Notes: generated by a model from the letters alone, not told the origin. A DNA stretch of 64,000 bases from GCA-2683135 sp964507445 (GCA_964507445.1 CAZDQF010000019.1:1-64000); one strand, 5' to 3'; shown: positions 42,616 to 53,324, counted from the stretch's first letter. Numbers and translations: made by a program.

Positions 42616-43983
42616 CTACTGTCCGAGGAGGGCGTTGGATAGGGCCGCCCCCTGAGCCTGGAACGAAGACACGAGGGTCTCCATGGAAGCGAACCGATTC
42701 ACCAGGCGTTGCTCATAACGATCCAGGCGGTCTTCCAGGTCCGCGATGCGATCGTCGATGTTCTCCTTGCGAGACTCGATGCCGTCCCGGCGAGCCTGGA
42801 TGATCCCGTCTACAGGATCTGTCAGGGTGTCCGCCAGGTTCTTGAAGGTCTCGGCGACGCCGTCCGTGGTGTTGGCGAACAGCGACAGCACCCCCGCCAG
42901 GTCGTCCGCGATGGCGTCGTCCAGGTCGCCGGAGTCGATGCTCAGGTTGCCGTCAGAACCGGAGGTCACCCCGATAGCGGCCAGGGTGGCGTAGAGGCTC
43001 CCGGTGGATGACGCCTCCGTGTTGAGGGCCGTCCGTAGCTGACCGGCGATGCCCCGGAGTCCGGAATCTCCGAACAGCACGGCGTTGGTCTGCCCCGACT
43101 CATCCACCTGGCCCTGCCCATGGATGATGTCCATGATGCTGTTGTAGGCGTCGACGAACTCCTGGATGTTGTTCTTGATCCCCTCCGTGTCCGTCTCCAC
43201 CGTCACCTGCGCGTTGTTGAGCGTGGTCTGAAGGTCCAGAGTCAGCCCTTGCACCGCGTCCGTGATCTTGTTGCTGGGACGATAGACGTCGAGGCCGTTG
43301 ATCTGGACGTGCGAGTCCTCGGCAGCCTGAAGGCGCGAGGCCACCGGGTCGTCGATGTTGAACAACGTCGGGTTCGTGGTCGTGAACCCGGTCAGGTCCA
43401 CGGCGAAGCTGTTCGCGACCCCGGTCTCGTCACTGGACAGCACCAGCTGGTAAGGGTCGGTGCTGGTGCCGTTGTTGATGATGGTGGCTGTGACCGGAGC
43501 TCCCGAGGCGTTGATGGCGTCTCGGACATCCTGGAGGGTGTTGGTGGGGTTGGCGCTCAGGTCCACGGTGTGGACGTCCGTCCCGACCGTGATCGTGAAC
43601 GTGCCCGAGCCGATGTCCGTGGTGTCCTGATCGGCGAAGCCGCCTGTTGCGCGGCTCTCCGCCTTGGCCAGGTTGAGGACAGAGATGTCGTAGGTTCCGG
43701 CGACGGCGTCTCCGCCGGCGGAGACGCCGAGGTGCTCGTTGGAGGAGGTGGCGGTGAAGGCGCCGATCTCCTGGGGCGTGTCCACGGCCTCCGCCTTGGT
43801 GCGGAGGTCATCCAGCAGCGTCTTCAGCTGGGAGTAGATGCCGTCTTGTTGGGAGAGGACCTGCTTCTTGTTCTGGAGGCGCAGGATCGGGATGCGCTCG
43901 ACGTTCATGAGCGCGTCGATGATCGCTCGGGTGTCCATGCCCGATGCGAGCCCTCCGAACGTGATCTGACTACCGACTTGCAT
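42616..43983 (-). CDS. fliD: Flagellar filament cap protein FliD
   Basis: 455 residues. The N-terminal ITFGGLASGMDTRAIIDALMNVERIPILRLQNKK is the hallmark FliD N-terminal domain. The centre (FAVDLTGFTT, LQAAEDSHVQINGLDVYRPSNKITDAVQGLTLDL) and the C-terminal coiled coil (SRKENIDDRIADLEDRLDRYEQRLVNRFASMETLVS) are also typical. It caps the growing filament outside the cell. A GGGAGGAG ribosome site precedes ATG 43983. It lies downstream of flagellin after a terminator-like hairpin, so it may have its own promoter, which was not found. Confidence 0.95.
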   Translation of the reverse strand: MQVGSQITFGGLASGMDTRAIIDALMNVERIPILRLQNKKQVLSQQDGIYSQLKTLLDDLRTKAEAVDTPQEIGAFTATSSNEHLGVSAGGDAVAGTYDISVLNLAKAESRATGGFADQDTTDIGSGTFTITVGTDVHTVDLSANPTNTLQDVRDAINASGAPVTATIINNGTSTDPYQLVLSSDETGVANSFAVDLTGFTTTNPTLFNIDDPVASRLQAAEDSHVQINGLDVYRPSNKITDAVQGLTLDLQTTLNNAQVTVETDTEGIKNNIQEFVDAYNSIMDIIHGQGQVDESGQTNAVLFGDSGLRGIAGQLRTALNTEASSTGSLYATLAAIGVTSGSDGNLSIDSGDLDDAIADDLAGVLSLFANTTDGVAETFKNLADTLTDPVDGIIQARRDGIESRKENIDDRIADLEDRLDRYEQRLVNRFASMETLVSSFQAQGAALSNALLGQ

Positions 43984-44091
43984 GATGCTCCTCCCTTGGC
44001 GGGTTTCTCTTCTCCCTCAGGCCCGGTCGTTCGCCGGGGATTCCCCTGCTTCGTTTCTCTTCGGCTGTAGGCAGGGGTGCAAAAGAGGCAG

Positions 44092-44118
44092 AAGCGGCGG
44101 ACCTTTTGCCCGCCGCTT
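44092..44118 (-). terminator. Terminator-like hairpin after the flagellin gene
   Basis: On the minus strand AAGCGGCGG, 9-nt loop, CCGCCGCTT, then CTGCCTCTTTT. It lies 23 bp past the flagellin stop and would allow flagellin mRNA to be made in excess over fliD. Confidence 0.7.
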
Positions 44119-44141
44119 CGCCATCATCGCGCTGGGCTGGA

Positions 44142-44984
44142 TCAGCCCTGCAGCAGGGACAACGCCGCCTGGGGCTGGACGTTGGCCTGGGCGAGGACCG
44201 AGATCGCCGCCTGCTGGAGGATGGTGTTCTTGGTCAGCATGGCGCTCTCCGAGGCCACGTCCACGTCACGGATGCGTGACTCGGCGGCGCTGAGGTTCTC
44301 CGAGGAGACCTGCAGCATGGAGATGACGCTGTCCAGACGGTTCTGGGCGGCGCCCAGGTCGCCGCGCATGCTGGACACGGAGTTGATGGCGGTGTCCAGG
44401 GTGGTGATGGCGAGGTTCTGGTTTCCGGTGGAGCCGATGTTGAGCGCGGCGCCGGCGGACGCGAACAGGGTCGCGGTGGTGGCGTCCATCATGGCGATGT
44501 CCAGGGTGTCCGTCCCGGCCGTGGTGCCGGCGCCAACCTGCAAGGTGATGGGGCCCGCGGCGGTGCCGTCCAGCAGCTTGATGGTGTTGAAGTCGGCCTG
44601 ACTGGAGGTCCGGTCGATCTCGGACACCAGGGCCTGGAACTCGGCGTCCAGGGCGTCCTGATCCGCGGCCGCGGTGGTGCCGTTGGCGGCCTGGACCGCC
44701 AGCTCACGCATCCGGACGAGCATGGAGTTGATCTCATCCAGGGAGCCCTCGGCGGTCTGGACGAGGCTGATGCCGTCCTGGGCGTTGCGGCTGGCCTGGT
44801 CGAGCGACCGGATGCGAGCACGCAGGCGCTCGGAGATGGCGAGGCCGGCGGCGTCGTCCGCGGCGGTCGAGATGCGGAGGCCCGTGCTGAGGCGACGGAA
44901 GTTGCTGTTCAGGTCGCCGGTGGCCCTGGAGAGGCTGCGCTGCGCCGTGAGTGAAGCGATGTTGGTGTTAACCCGGAGTCCCAT
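44142..44984 (-). CDS. fliC: Flagellin
   Basis: 280 residues, a short flagellin made mostly of D0/D1. N-terminal MGLRVNTNIASLTAQRSL, LSTGLRISTAADDAAGLAISERLRARI and AQDGISLVQTAEGSLDEI, with C-terminal SRIRDVDVASESAMLTKNTILQQAAISVLAQANVQPQAALSLL, are canonical. The variable centre of about 70 residues is Ala/Thr-rich, without large outer domains. AGGAGAT precedes the ATG. No sigma-28 or sigma-54 match was recognised in the 278-bp gap to the divergent regulator gene. Export depends on FliS. Confidence 0.96.
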   Translation of the reverse strand: MGLRVNTNIASLTAQRSLSRATGDLNSNFRRLSTGLRISTAADDAAGLAISERLRARIRSLDQASRNAQDGISLVQTAEGSLDEINSMLVRMRELAVQAANGTTAAADQDALDAEFQALVSEIDRTSSQADFNTIKLLDGTAAGPITLQVGAGTTAGTDTLDIAMMDATTATLFASAGAALNIGSTGNQNLAITTLDTAINSVSSMRGDLGAAQNRLDSVISMLQVSSENLSAAESRIRDVDVASESAMLTKNTILQQAAISVLAQANVQPQAALSLLQG

Positions 44985-45262
44985 GTCTTATCTCCTGAGA
45001 AGAGTGAATTCCTGTGAGCGCCTGCCGGCTCGTTGCGTCCGGCGTCGCTTGCCACGGGTCTTGTAGGACGTCCGGTGGAGGACTTGAGACGGCAATGGGA
45101 CGATCCCCCGAATCGTCGCGCTCTGCGACAGCCCAGGGGCTCAGAACCGATCCCGGTGGATTGTTTTCAGTCACCTGTCGGATTCGACGATAGGTGGGGT
45201 GACGCAAGATCCGTCAAGCCGTTCGAGCGGGGGCGTTAACTGGAAAGCAACCGGGAAGTCTC

Positions 45263-46660
45263 ATGTCCAACAAGAACTCCATCCTCATAGTGGAACCCCA
45301 AGCCGATTTGCGGCAAGAACTTATGGAATCGCTCAATGCTGAGGGGTTCCGCGTGGTGAGCGCCGGCGATCTGCAAACCGCCCGGCGACTCCTGTCCTCC
45401 CAGCCCGTGGATGCCGTGGTCACCGAGCTCCGTCTCCCTGATGGGGGCGGGCTGGACCTGATCCGTGAGGTGTCCCGACGCCCCGACGCCCCGGTCGTGG
45501 CCGCCATCTCCGATTATCCCGACACCCGGGAGGTCGTGGAGGCCATGCGGTGCGGCGCCTTGGACGTGGTGGAGAAGCCCGTCTACGTGGAGCGGCTGAC
45601 GCATCTGATCCAATCCGGGCTGGACGCTCGTAAGGGCGCCAACCAGAAGAAGGCCCCAGCTGTTGATCAACTGTCGCGGCCCCCCATCGTCGGGGACAGC
45701 CCGGAGCTGCAGAAGGTCATGGATCATATCGACCGGGTCTCTCGGACGCCGGGGACCACGGTCCTGATCCAGGGTGAGAGCGGCACCGGCAAGGAGCTGG
45801 TCGCCCGAGCGGTCCACTTCGACGGGGATCGTCGCAATCGTCCGTTCATGGCCATCAACTGCGCCGCGCTCAACGAGAGCATCCTCGAGGCGGAGCTGTT
45901 TGGTTACGAGAAGGGCGCCTTCACCGGCGCCAACACCACCGGCAAGAAGGGCCTGTTCGAGGCCGCTGATGGGGGGACCGTCTTCCTTGACGAGATCGGT
46001 GAGATGTCTCAGCCCTTGCAGGCGAAGCTGCTGAGGGTCCTGCAGGAGAACAGCTTCAAGCGGGTCGGCGGCGTTCACGATGTCCACGTGGACATCCGGG
46101 TCATCGCCGCCACCAACCGGGACCTGTGGGAAGAGGTCACCGCCGGTCGCTTCCGCAAGGACTTCTACTTCCGGCTGAACGTCATGCCCATCCGGGTCCC
46201 GTCCCTGCGCGAGCGCAGACAGGATATCCCGGAGCTGGCGAGCTATTTCCTGGAGCGCTTCGCGGAGTCTCTGAGGAAGAACATCAGCGGGCTGTCGGAC
46301 GACGCCCAGCGCGTGCTGCTCGACCATGCCTGGCCGGGGAACGTGCGTGAGCTGCGTAACGTCTGTGAGTACGCGGTGATCGTCTGCGACGGCAGCATGA
46401 TCGAGCCCCGTCACCTGGCGTTGTCGGAGCTGCCCATGGAGTCCGTGGGTGTGGAAGATGACGGCGGCATGGTGCTTCCCCTGAAGGACTGGTCCATCCG
46501 GTCCATGGAAGAAGAGTTGATTCGCATGGTGCTCTCAGAGACGCGTTTCAACATCACGCGAGCCGCCCGAGAGCTCGGGATCAACCGCAGCACGCTCTAC
46601 AACAAGATGCGTGACTACGGGCTGTCCCGGGATCGTGGGGAAGTTCGGCAGAGCGTCTGA
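45263..46660 (+). CDS. NtrC-family sigma-54 activator with non-canonical receiver (FleQ/FlrA-like)
   Basis: 465 residues. The receiver (1-120) lacks the normal phosphorylation site: VVTELRLPD has Glu at residue 55 in place of Asp, and the acidic pair near the N-terminus reads EPQAD; the Lys in VEKPV is kept. The AAA+ domain is intact (Walker A GESGTGKE, GAFTGA loop, Walker B FLDEIGE, NRDLWEE, R-finger region FYFRLNVMPIR), followed by a Fis-type HTH (NITRAARELGINRSTLYNKM). It should activate sigma-54 promoters without classical phosphorylation, like FleQ. Divergent from flagellin; likely top regulator of the island. Confidence 0.9.
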   Translation: MSNKNSILIVEPQADLRQELMESLNAEGFRVVSAGDLQTARRLLSSQPVDAVVTELRLPDGGGLDLIREVSRRPDAPVVAAISDYPDTREVVEAMRCGALDVVEKPVYVERLTHLIQSGLDARKGANQKKAPAVDQLSRPPIVGDSPELQKVMDHIDRVSRTPGTTVLIQGESGTGKELVARAVHFDGDRRNRPFMAINCAALNESILEAELFGYEKGAFTGANTTGKKGLFEAADGGTVFLDEIGEMSQPLQAKLLRVLQENSFKRVGGVHDVHVDIRVIAATNRDLWEEVTAGRFRKDFYFRLNVMPIRVPSLRERRQDIPELASYFLERFAESLRKNISGLSDDAQRVLLDHAWPGNVRELRNVCEYAVIVCDGSMIEPRHLALSELPMESVGVEDDGGMVLPLKDWSIRSMEEELIRMVLSETRFNITRAARELGINRSTLYNKMRDYGLSRDRGEVRQSV

Positions 46661-46697
46661 ACTTCCGACGCCTGATCCCTGACGCCGGCGCGATTGC

Positions 46698-46722
46698 GGT
46701 CTCTCTCTGCCCTGAGAGGACC
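46698..46722 (+). terminator. Possible hairpin between the sigma-54 activator gene and the flagellar operon
   Basis: GGTC-TCTCTC and GAGAG-GACC arms pair with one bulged base around a 6-nt loop. No T run follows. Confidence 0.35.
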
Positions 46723-46754
46723 GGGATCGTCGCGGAAGCCGACGCTCTCTGATC

Positions 46755-46770
46755 GGGCACGCCCCTTGCT
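46755..46770 (+). promoter_or_regulatory. Sigma-54 promoter of the flagellar basal-body operon
   Basis: GGGCACG-CCCC-TTGCT matches the sigma-54 consensus TGGCACG-N4-TTGCW at all but the first position, with correct GG to GC spacing. It lies 54 bp before ATG 46824, and two genes for sigma-54 activators are nearby (45263 and 51170). Confidence 0.8.
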
Positions 46771-46823
46771 CCATACAGACACGGGAGAGCCTACGGCCTC
46801 TTCATGACGGGTTTCACGACACC

Positions 46824-47564
46824 ATGACACCGGACAACACCACAATCGAACAACCAGCGGACACCGAGAGCGCAGCGGACGCCGCGGCGCGTCCGACTCC
46901 GTCCGTTCGCCAGTGGATCAGCGGTGTGCCGACGCGGGATCGTGGCCTGGTGGTCATCGGCGGAGCGGTCGGGCTGGTGCTGGCCGCGGTCGTCTCCTGG
47001 GTCTTCGGCGGCGGAGAAACGCCGGCGGACCCTGTCCCGCAGGAGCCGGTCGCGGAGGCCGAAGCCCCTCAGGTGTCGCCGCCACAGGTGGGATTGACCC
47101 CTGGGGAGTACCTTGCCCTGGGGAGGGGCGCGGTCAAAGAGGGGAGACTGCAGCAAGCCCGGGAACACCTGGAGCGCGGTCTCGAAGCGCGGCCCGAAGA
47201 CCCCATGCTGCGAGCGGAGCTCTGCGCCACCAGATCCGATGTGGCGGAGCGGCTGGGAGAGCGGGGCGTCGCTGAGCTGTACCGGGAGAAGGCCGCGGCC
47301 CTCATGAGCGGCCTCGACGACGCGTCCCTGTCCGTGTTCACGGCCGCGGAGGCGGAGCTGGCGAGGGGTGACTTCCGGGCCGCGAGGCGAACCCTGCACG
47401 CCCTGGCTCTCTCTGGCGGTCATGGAACCGTCGCTGCGCAGGGGCTCAGAGCGGAGGCTCAGCGTCGCCTCGCCCGGGCCTATCAGGCCGAGTTCGAGGC
47501 GTCCCGCGGGGCGCCTCTCGACCAGATCAAGAACGTCGCAGTGTTCGGGGAGGGAGTCCGTTGA
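46824..47564 (+). CDS. Single-pass membrane TPR protein, first gene of the flagellar operon
   Basis: 246 residues. A Thr/Ala-rich cytoplasmic N-terminus and a membrane helix at about 41-60 (GLVVIGGAVGLVLAAVVSWVF) precede an acidic Pro linker. The TPR-like domain (90-240: YLALGRGAVKEGRLQQAREHLERGLEARPEDP, AELARGDFRAARRTLHALAL) is probably periplasmic. It is first after the sigma-54 promoter and its stop overlaps the next start (TTGA). No homologue in model flagellar systems is recognised; an envelope scaffold role is inferred. Confidence 0.75.
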   Translation: MTPDNTTIEQPADTESAADAAARPTPSVRQWISGVPTRDRGLVVIGGAVGLVLAAVVSWVFGGGETPADPVPQEPVAEAEAPQVSPPQVGLTPGEYLALGRGAVKEGRLQQAREHLERGLEARPEDPMLRAELCATRSDVAERLGERGVAELYREKAAALMSGLDDASLSVFTAAEAELARGDFRAARRTLHALALSGGHGTVAAQGLRAEAQRRLARAYQAEFEASRGAPLDQIKNVAVFGEGVR

Positions 47565-49099
47565 GGTCACTCAAGTTCTCACTGCTCTCCCTCTTGCTGA
47601 CCGCGACCCTGTCGGGACAGGACCTCGACCTGGAGGTGGGCCGGGTCGGTGGCCTCATCGTCGTTTCGGCTGTGGCCGAAGACGCCGCGGTGAGAGACGT
47701 CTTCGTCGCCCTGGCGGCGAAGTCCGGGCTGCGCCTCAACCTCATGCCTGGCGCGCCCGAGGTCATGGACGGCGCGCACCTGCCCCTGCAGGTGGAGCGC
47801 ATGCCGATCGGCGAGTTCGTGGATCACCTGGCCGGGTTCGTGGGGCTGACCGCGGACGTGGACGACGCCATCCAGGTGCGGACGCCTCCCGCGGTCGGCG
47901 CGGAGGAAGCGCGGGAATGGGCCCGTGACGAGGCCATCGACGCGTGGATCGCGACCACCATGGTCGGCAGCGCGACCGTGGGCCGGGAGGCCCTGTATCG
48001 GGTCGGTCTGCTGCGGTTGTCAGGAGGCCAGTGGCTTCAGGCCATGGCGGACCTGGAGCAGTTCGCGGTGGCCAACCGGGAAGACGCGCGGGCTCCTCGG
48101 GCGCTCATCCTGGCCGCTGACGCGGCGCTGGCAGCGGGTGACCCCGCACGTCACGAGCTCCTCATCGACTCCATCGTAGAGCAGCACGCGCACATCCACG
48201 AGGTCATGCACGCTCACCTCCGCAAGGTGGCGTTGCTCATCCGTCGAGGTGAGTTCGACGCAGCCTTGCCGCTGCTGAGCCGCGTGGAGGATGACGCCGA
48301 GGACGCGCGCCTGCGGGTCCTCGCCATGCTGATGCACGCGGAGTTGTGGTACACGCGGGGAGACGGGGCCAAGGCCGTGGAGATCCTCGCCGGCTTCGAC
48401 GCCAATCTCCGGCGCTCCTACCCGGAGCTCGCGCAAGACGTGGCGTTGTACGAAGGCCTCAGCCTCATGCGGGCCTCCCAGGAGGAGCGCGCGCTGTCAC
48501 GGCTGCAATCCTGCCTGCTCTCGGAGCGAGCGGACCTCCGTGTCCGGGGCGCGCTGGGACTGGCCCGGGTCTATCTGTCCCTTGGGCATCGCCTGGCGGC
48601 GTTGGAGAACGTGCGTATCGCCCTCAAGCAGGGTGCCGCGGGGAGCGCGTTGGTGAGCGCTCATCTGCTGGAGGCCGAGATCCTCGTGCAGCTCGGGTTG
48701 GGAGAGCGGGCGCTGCGAGCCTACGAACGGGTCGCGGAGAACCTGCCGCCGGAGGCGCCCGAGAGCCTGCGCGGACACCTCCTCCGCGGCACCGCCGGTG
48801 TCCTGTTCCAGCGCCGCGCTTTCGGCGAGGCCCTGGAGATCTACGAGCTGCTCTCCCTTCGGGAAGAGACGAAGGTGGAAGGCCTCATCAACGTCGCCCG
48901 GTGCCTCATCGAGTTGGGGCGACACCGGACCGCGGTTGCGCGCCTGGACGAGGTCCCGCGAGACGTGGACGGCGCCATGGCGGATCAGGTCTCCCGCTTG
49001 CGGGGCGCGTGCTTCGTAGCGCTCGGTGAATTCGGTAACGCGGCGACGTCCTTCGGGGCGCCTCGCCGCAGGTCCATCAACAAGGAGAACGACCGATGA
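47561..49099 (+). CDS. Secreted STN/secretin-N-like plus TPR protein
   Basis: 512 residues from TTG 47561, with a signal peptide (LKFSLLSLLLTATLSGQ). Residues 25-110 (AVRDVFVALAAKSGLRLNLMPGAP, LPLQVERMPIGEFVDHLAGFVGLT, DDAIQVRT) have the STN or secretin N0 pattern. The remainder is an extended TPR array (LRLSGGQWLQAMADLEQFAVAN through EALEIYELLSLREETKVEGLINVARCLIELGRHRTAVARL). There is no secretin pore domain. It is translationally coupled on both sides and probably forms periplasmic scaffolding for the flagellar basal body, by context only. Confidence 0.75.
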   Translation: MRSLKFSLLSLLLTATLSGQDLDLEVGRVGGLIVVSAVAEDAAVRDVFVALAAKSGLRLNLMPGAPEVMDGAHLPLQVERMPIGEFVDHLAGFVGLTADVDDAIQVRTPPAVGAEEAREWARDEAIDAWIATTMVGSATVGREALYRVGLLRLSGGQWLQAMADLEQFAVANREDARAPRALILAADAALAAGDPARHELLIDSIVEQHAHIHEVMHAHLRKVALLIRRGEFDAALPLLSRVEDDAEDARLRVLAMLMHAELWYTRGDGAKAVEILAGFDANLRRSYPELAQDVALYEGLSLMRASQEERALSRLQSCLLSERADLRVRGALGLARVYLSLGHRLAALENVRIALKQGAAGSALVSAHLLEAEILVQLGLGERALRAYERVAENLPPEAPESLRGHLLRGTAGVLFQRRAFGEALEIYELLSLREETKVEGLINVARCLIELGRHRTAVARLDEVPRDVDGAMADQVSRLRGACFVALGEFGNAATSFGAPRRRSINKENDR

Positions 49100-49935
49100 G
49101 GAACTCGCTCGTTCTGGCAGTCCTCATGGCCTTCGCGTCCGGGGTCCACGCCCAGGGTCGCGACTCAGCCATCTGGGGCATCCTGGACAGGCTCGCCGAG
49201 TCCGGGGCTCAGCCGCTCACCCTCGAGGAGATCTTCGCCGACATCGGCGAGGTCCTCGTCAGCGCCGATCGTTCCAAGGCGAACGTACTCGAGGCGCGCA
49301 TCGCGGAGACCGACGAGGAGATCCGTCACCTCGAGAACCTCCAGTCCGCTTCTCGACGGGGCATCGTGGTTGATCTCCCGGAGGTGCTGCGGGAGCGCGC
49401 TCCCGTGTCCGCGGACAAGGTCGCGTTGGAGCGAGAGCACCAGCAGGTGGACGAGCTCCGCGCCCGCATCCGGGTCATGGAGGAGCGCAAGAAACGCCTG
49501 GGTGCGGAGCGGCGAACGGACGAGATCGTGCAGGCGCCGCGCGCTTCCACGCGGGGCGAGGCCGCCCTCGAGGTCGTGCTCAGCGTCCCTGAGCCGACCG
49601 TGCTCGGTCCGGCGGACGAGGCGGAGATCAAGGAGGCCGTGGATCAGGCTGCCTACGGCCGCGCCTTGTTCCTGGCCGGCGACTACAGGGGCGCGGCGCG
49701 CACCTATGAGGGCTTGCCGCGAGACCAGCGCACGCTGGAGATCCGCTACCAGATGGCTCGTTGCCAGGATCTCCTCGGGCGGTGGGAGGCTGCGGAGCAA
49801 CTCTACACGGCGGTCTCGACTGATGACCGTGAAGGGCACTGGGGGAATCTGGCCAAGTGGATGCTGGACCTCGGACGGAAGAAGCAGGGGATCCGTGAGC
49901 TCATCCTGTCTTCCAAGGGGAAGGGAAACGAATGA
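49096..49935 (+). CDS. Secreted coiled-coil/TPR protein of the flagellar operon
   Basis: 279 residues with a signal peptide (LVLAVLMAFASGVHAQG). A long coiled coil covers about 60-155 (NVLEARIAETDEEIRHLENLQSA, EREHQQVDELRARIRVMEERKKRLGAERR). A short TPR pair follows at 200-265 (GRALFLAGDYRGAARTYEGL, ARCQDLLGRWEAAEQLYTAV). It overlaps both neighbours by four bases (ATGA). With the two preceding genes it forms a set of three envelope TPR proteins not seen in E. coli or Bacillus flagellar operons. Confidence 0.75.
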   Translation: MRNSLVLAVLMAFASGVHAQGRDSAIWGILDRLAESGAQPLTLEEIFADIGEVLVSADRSKANVLEARIAETDEEIRHLENLQSASRRGIVVDLPEVLRERAPVSADKVALEREHQQVDELRARIRVMEERKKRLGAERRTDEIVQAPRASTRGEAALEVVLSVPEPTVLGPADEAEIKEAVDQAAYGRALFLAGDYRGAARTYEGLPRDQRTLEIRYQMARCQDLLGRWEAAEQLYTAVSTDDREGHWGNLAKWMLDLGRKKQGIRELILSSKGKGNE

Positions 49936-51169
49936 ACGGCGTGGCGTCGGAACGGATCAATGGCATGTCGGAAGAGGACGTCGCACAGCTGCAGCGTAGC
50001 TTCCGCGTCTTCAACGAGGTGACGCGCAACCTGGAGCGTTCTTACTCCAGGCTGGAGAGCCGCGCCGCCGGCGTGGAGGGTCGGCTGCAGGACACCAACG
50101 GTCGTCTGCGCGCGAAGGTGGCGCAGTTGAAGAGCGTGTCAGCGGAGCTGAACGGGATCCTCGATGCGATCCCGTGCGGTGTCCTGGCGACGGACGCGGA
50201 CGGCACCGTGACCACGGTGAACCCGGCGGCGGAGCGGATCCTGGGGCGACCGAGCTACGAGATCTGTGGCCGTGACGCCCGCACGCTGCTGGATCACAGG
50301 GGCCGGGCCATCCTGCTCCTCGCCAACAAGGACGTGCGACCGGGCACCATCGTCGAGCGCCTGGTGTGTTGTCTCGACGGCAGCGAGCGATATCTCTCCG
50401 GCTCCGTCGCGGCCTTGCCCGACGGCGGTCGCCTGGAGATCCTGTCTGATCAGACCGAGGTGGCCCACCTCAGGTCCCAGGTGACGCGGCTCGACACCCT
50501 CGCGGAGCTGGGGGAGATGGCCGCCGGGGTGGCGCACGAGATTCGTAACCCCATGAACGCGGTGGAGGGCTTCGCCGGGTTGCTGGAGAAGGCGGTGCGG
50601 CAGGAGAAGGGGGACCCGGAGCAGCTCTGCCGTTACACGGATCGCATCCGGCGCGGCGTGGCGGAGGTGAACGGGATCATCCGCAACCTGCTCCTGTGGG
50701 CGCGCCCCGAGCCCGCCCGCATGGACACCATTCACATCAGCAAGCTGATAGACGAGGTGGTGGGGGAGACCTCCGGTCACGGTGGCTCCGACGCCACCAT
50801 CGAGGTCGGCGACATGGCGGACGCGACCATCTTCGGCGATCGCCTGAAGCTCAAGCTCGCCATCGGAAACCTGGTCCGTAACGCCATCGAGGCGACGGGC
50901 GGCGACGGCAAGGTGGAGGTCTCGCTCCGTCAGGGTCGCGGCAAGATCCAGGTGGTGGTGGATGACGACGGCCCTGGGATCGCTCCCAGCGTGCGCTCCA
51001 GGCTCTTCCATCCCTTCACGACGACCAAGGCCACCGGGACCGGCCTCGGCCTGGCTCTGGTGCGCAAGTTCGCTGAGCTGCACGGCGGCGCGGCCTCGGT
51101 CTCGGAGAGTCCGCTGGGCGGCGCCCGCTTCGTCTTCACCCTCCCCGTGCGTGACAAGGGAGTGGAGGC

Positions 51170-51173
<4 letters not shown>
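49932..51173 (+). CDS. flgS: Soluble PAS histidine kinase (FlgS-like)
   Basis: 413 residues, no membrane segment. An N-terminal coiled coil (20-75) leads to a PAS domain (LDAIPCGVLATDADGTVTTVNPAAERILGRP). HisKA has the phospho-accepting H202 in GVAHEIRNPMNAVEGF. The ATPase core has NLVRNAIEA, DDGPGIAPS, FTTTKATGTGLGLA. Being cytoplasmic and coupled to the sigma-54 regulator gene next to basal-body genes matches FlgS, which senses export apparatus or rod status in epsilonproteobacteria. The symbol is by analogy. Confidence 0.88.
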
Positions 51174-52531
<1,358 letters not shown>

Positions 52532-52533
52532 TC

Positions 52534-52857
52534 ATGGAACTTCTTGGAACAGACGTTTCCCGAATCAAGTCAGTGCTGGACATGGCCACCAGGCAGCAGG
52601 AGCTGATCCAGCAGAACCTCGCCAACGTCAACACCGCCGGCTACAAGTCGCAAACGTTGAAGTTCGACGAGGCCCTGAACGAGTACAAGGTCGTCGAACG
52701 CGAGGGCCTGAATCCCCGTCAGGATGGCAACACGGTGGTCCTCGAGGTGGAGCACGCGGACGCGCGCAAGACAGCGCTCTGGTACCGGCTCCACCTGCAG
52801 GCGTTGTCACACGAGGCGCGGATGGTGCGGAGCGCCATCAGCGGGAGGGCCCAGTAG
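52534..52857 (+). CDS. flgB: Flagellar basal-body proximal rod protein FlgB
   Basis: 107 residues, somewhat shorter than the usual 120-140. LDMATRQQELIQQNLANVNTAGYKSQTLKFDEAL is the conserved axial-protein N-terminus with the ANVNTPGY-type motif; the C-terminal LQALSHEARMVRSAISG is the closing helix. Two bases after the flgR stop. Confidence 0.9.
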   Translation: MELLGTDVSRIKSVLDMATRQQELIQQNLANVNTAGYKSQTLKFDEALNEYKVVEREGLNPRQDGNTVVLEVEHADARKTALWYRLHLQALSHEARMVRSAISGRAQ

Positions 52858-52907
52858 CGGGTTCACCCGTGGGCTTGATGAACGGGAACGACTAGGAGAG
52901 GCCTGAT

Positions 52908-53321
52908 ATGGACTATCAAAACGTATTTCGCGGGCTGTCGATCAGCGCCTCGGGCTTGATGGCCGAGCGCATCCGTATGGGGCTGATCACCCAGAACCTG
53001 GCCCACGCGAACGACACCAACCGCGGTGACGGGACGCCGTACCGGCGTCAGATGGCGGTGTTCGAGACCATCCTGGACGGGGAGATGGCGGGCGGCGTCC
53101 GGGTCTCCGAGGTCGTGGACGACGAGGTCACCCCGCTCGGTCGCAAGAAGGACCCGGCCAACAAGTTGGCCGACGCGGACGGATTCGTCGCCACGCCCAA
53201 CGTGAACCCGACCTACGAGATGATCGACCTGATGACCGTCGCTCGCGCCTACGAGGCCAACCTGCAGGTGATGCAGATGTCGGTCCGCATGGCAGAGCAG
53301 GCCCTGGAGCTGGGGAGCTGA
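52908..53321 (+). CDS. flgC: Flagellar basal-body rod protein FlgC
   Basis: 137 residues, normal length. FRGLSISASGLMAERIRMGLITQNLAHANDTN at the N-terminus, ADGFVATPNVNPTYEMIDLMTVARAYEANLQVMQMSVRMAEQALEL at the C-terminus and YRRQMAVFE in between are characteristic. It forms the proximal rod with FlgB. A GGAG lies upstream of ATG 52908. Confidence 0.95.
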   Translation: MDYQNVFRGLSISASGLMAERIRMGLITQNLAHANDTNRGDGTPYRRQMAVFETILDGEMAGGVRVSEVVDDEVTPLGRKKDPANKLADADGFVATPNVNPTYEMIDLMTVARAYEANLQVMQMSVRMAEQALELGS

Positions 53322-53324
53322 TCC

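Noticed and set aside
44985..45262. Sigma-28 or sigma-54 promoter for flagellin
   Set aside because: TGGCAAG near 45050 on the minus strand lacks the TTGC element at proper spacing and no TAAA-N15-GCCGATAA match was found.
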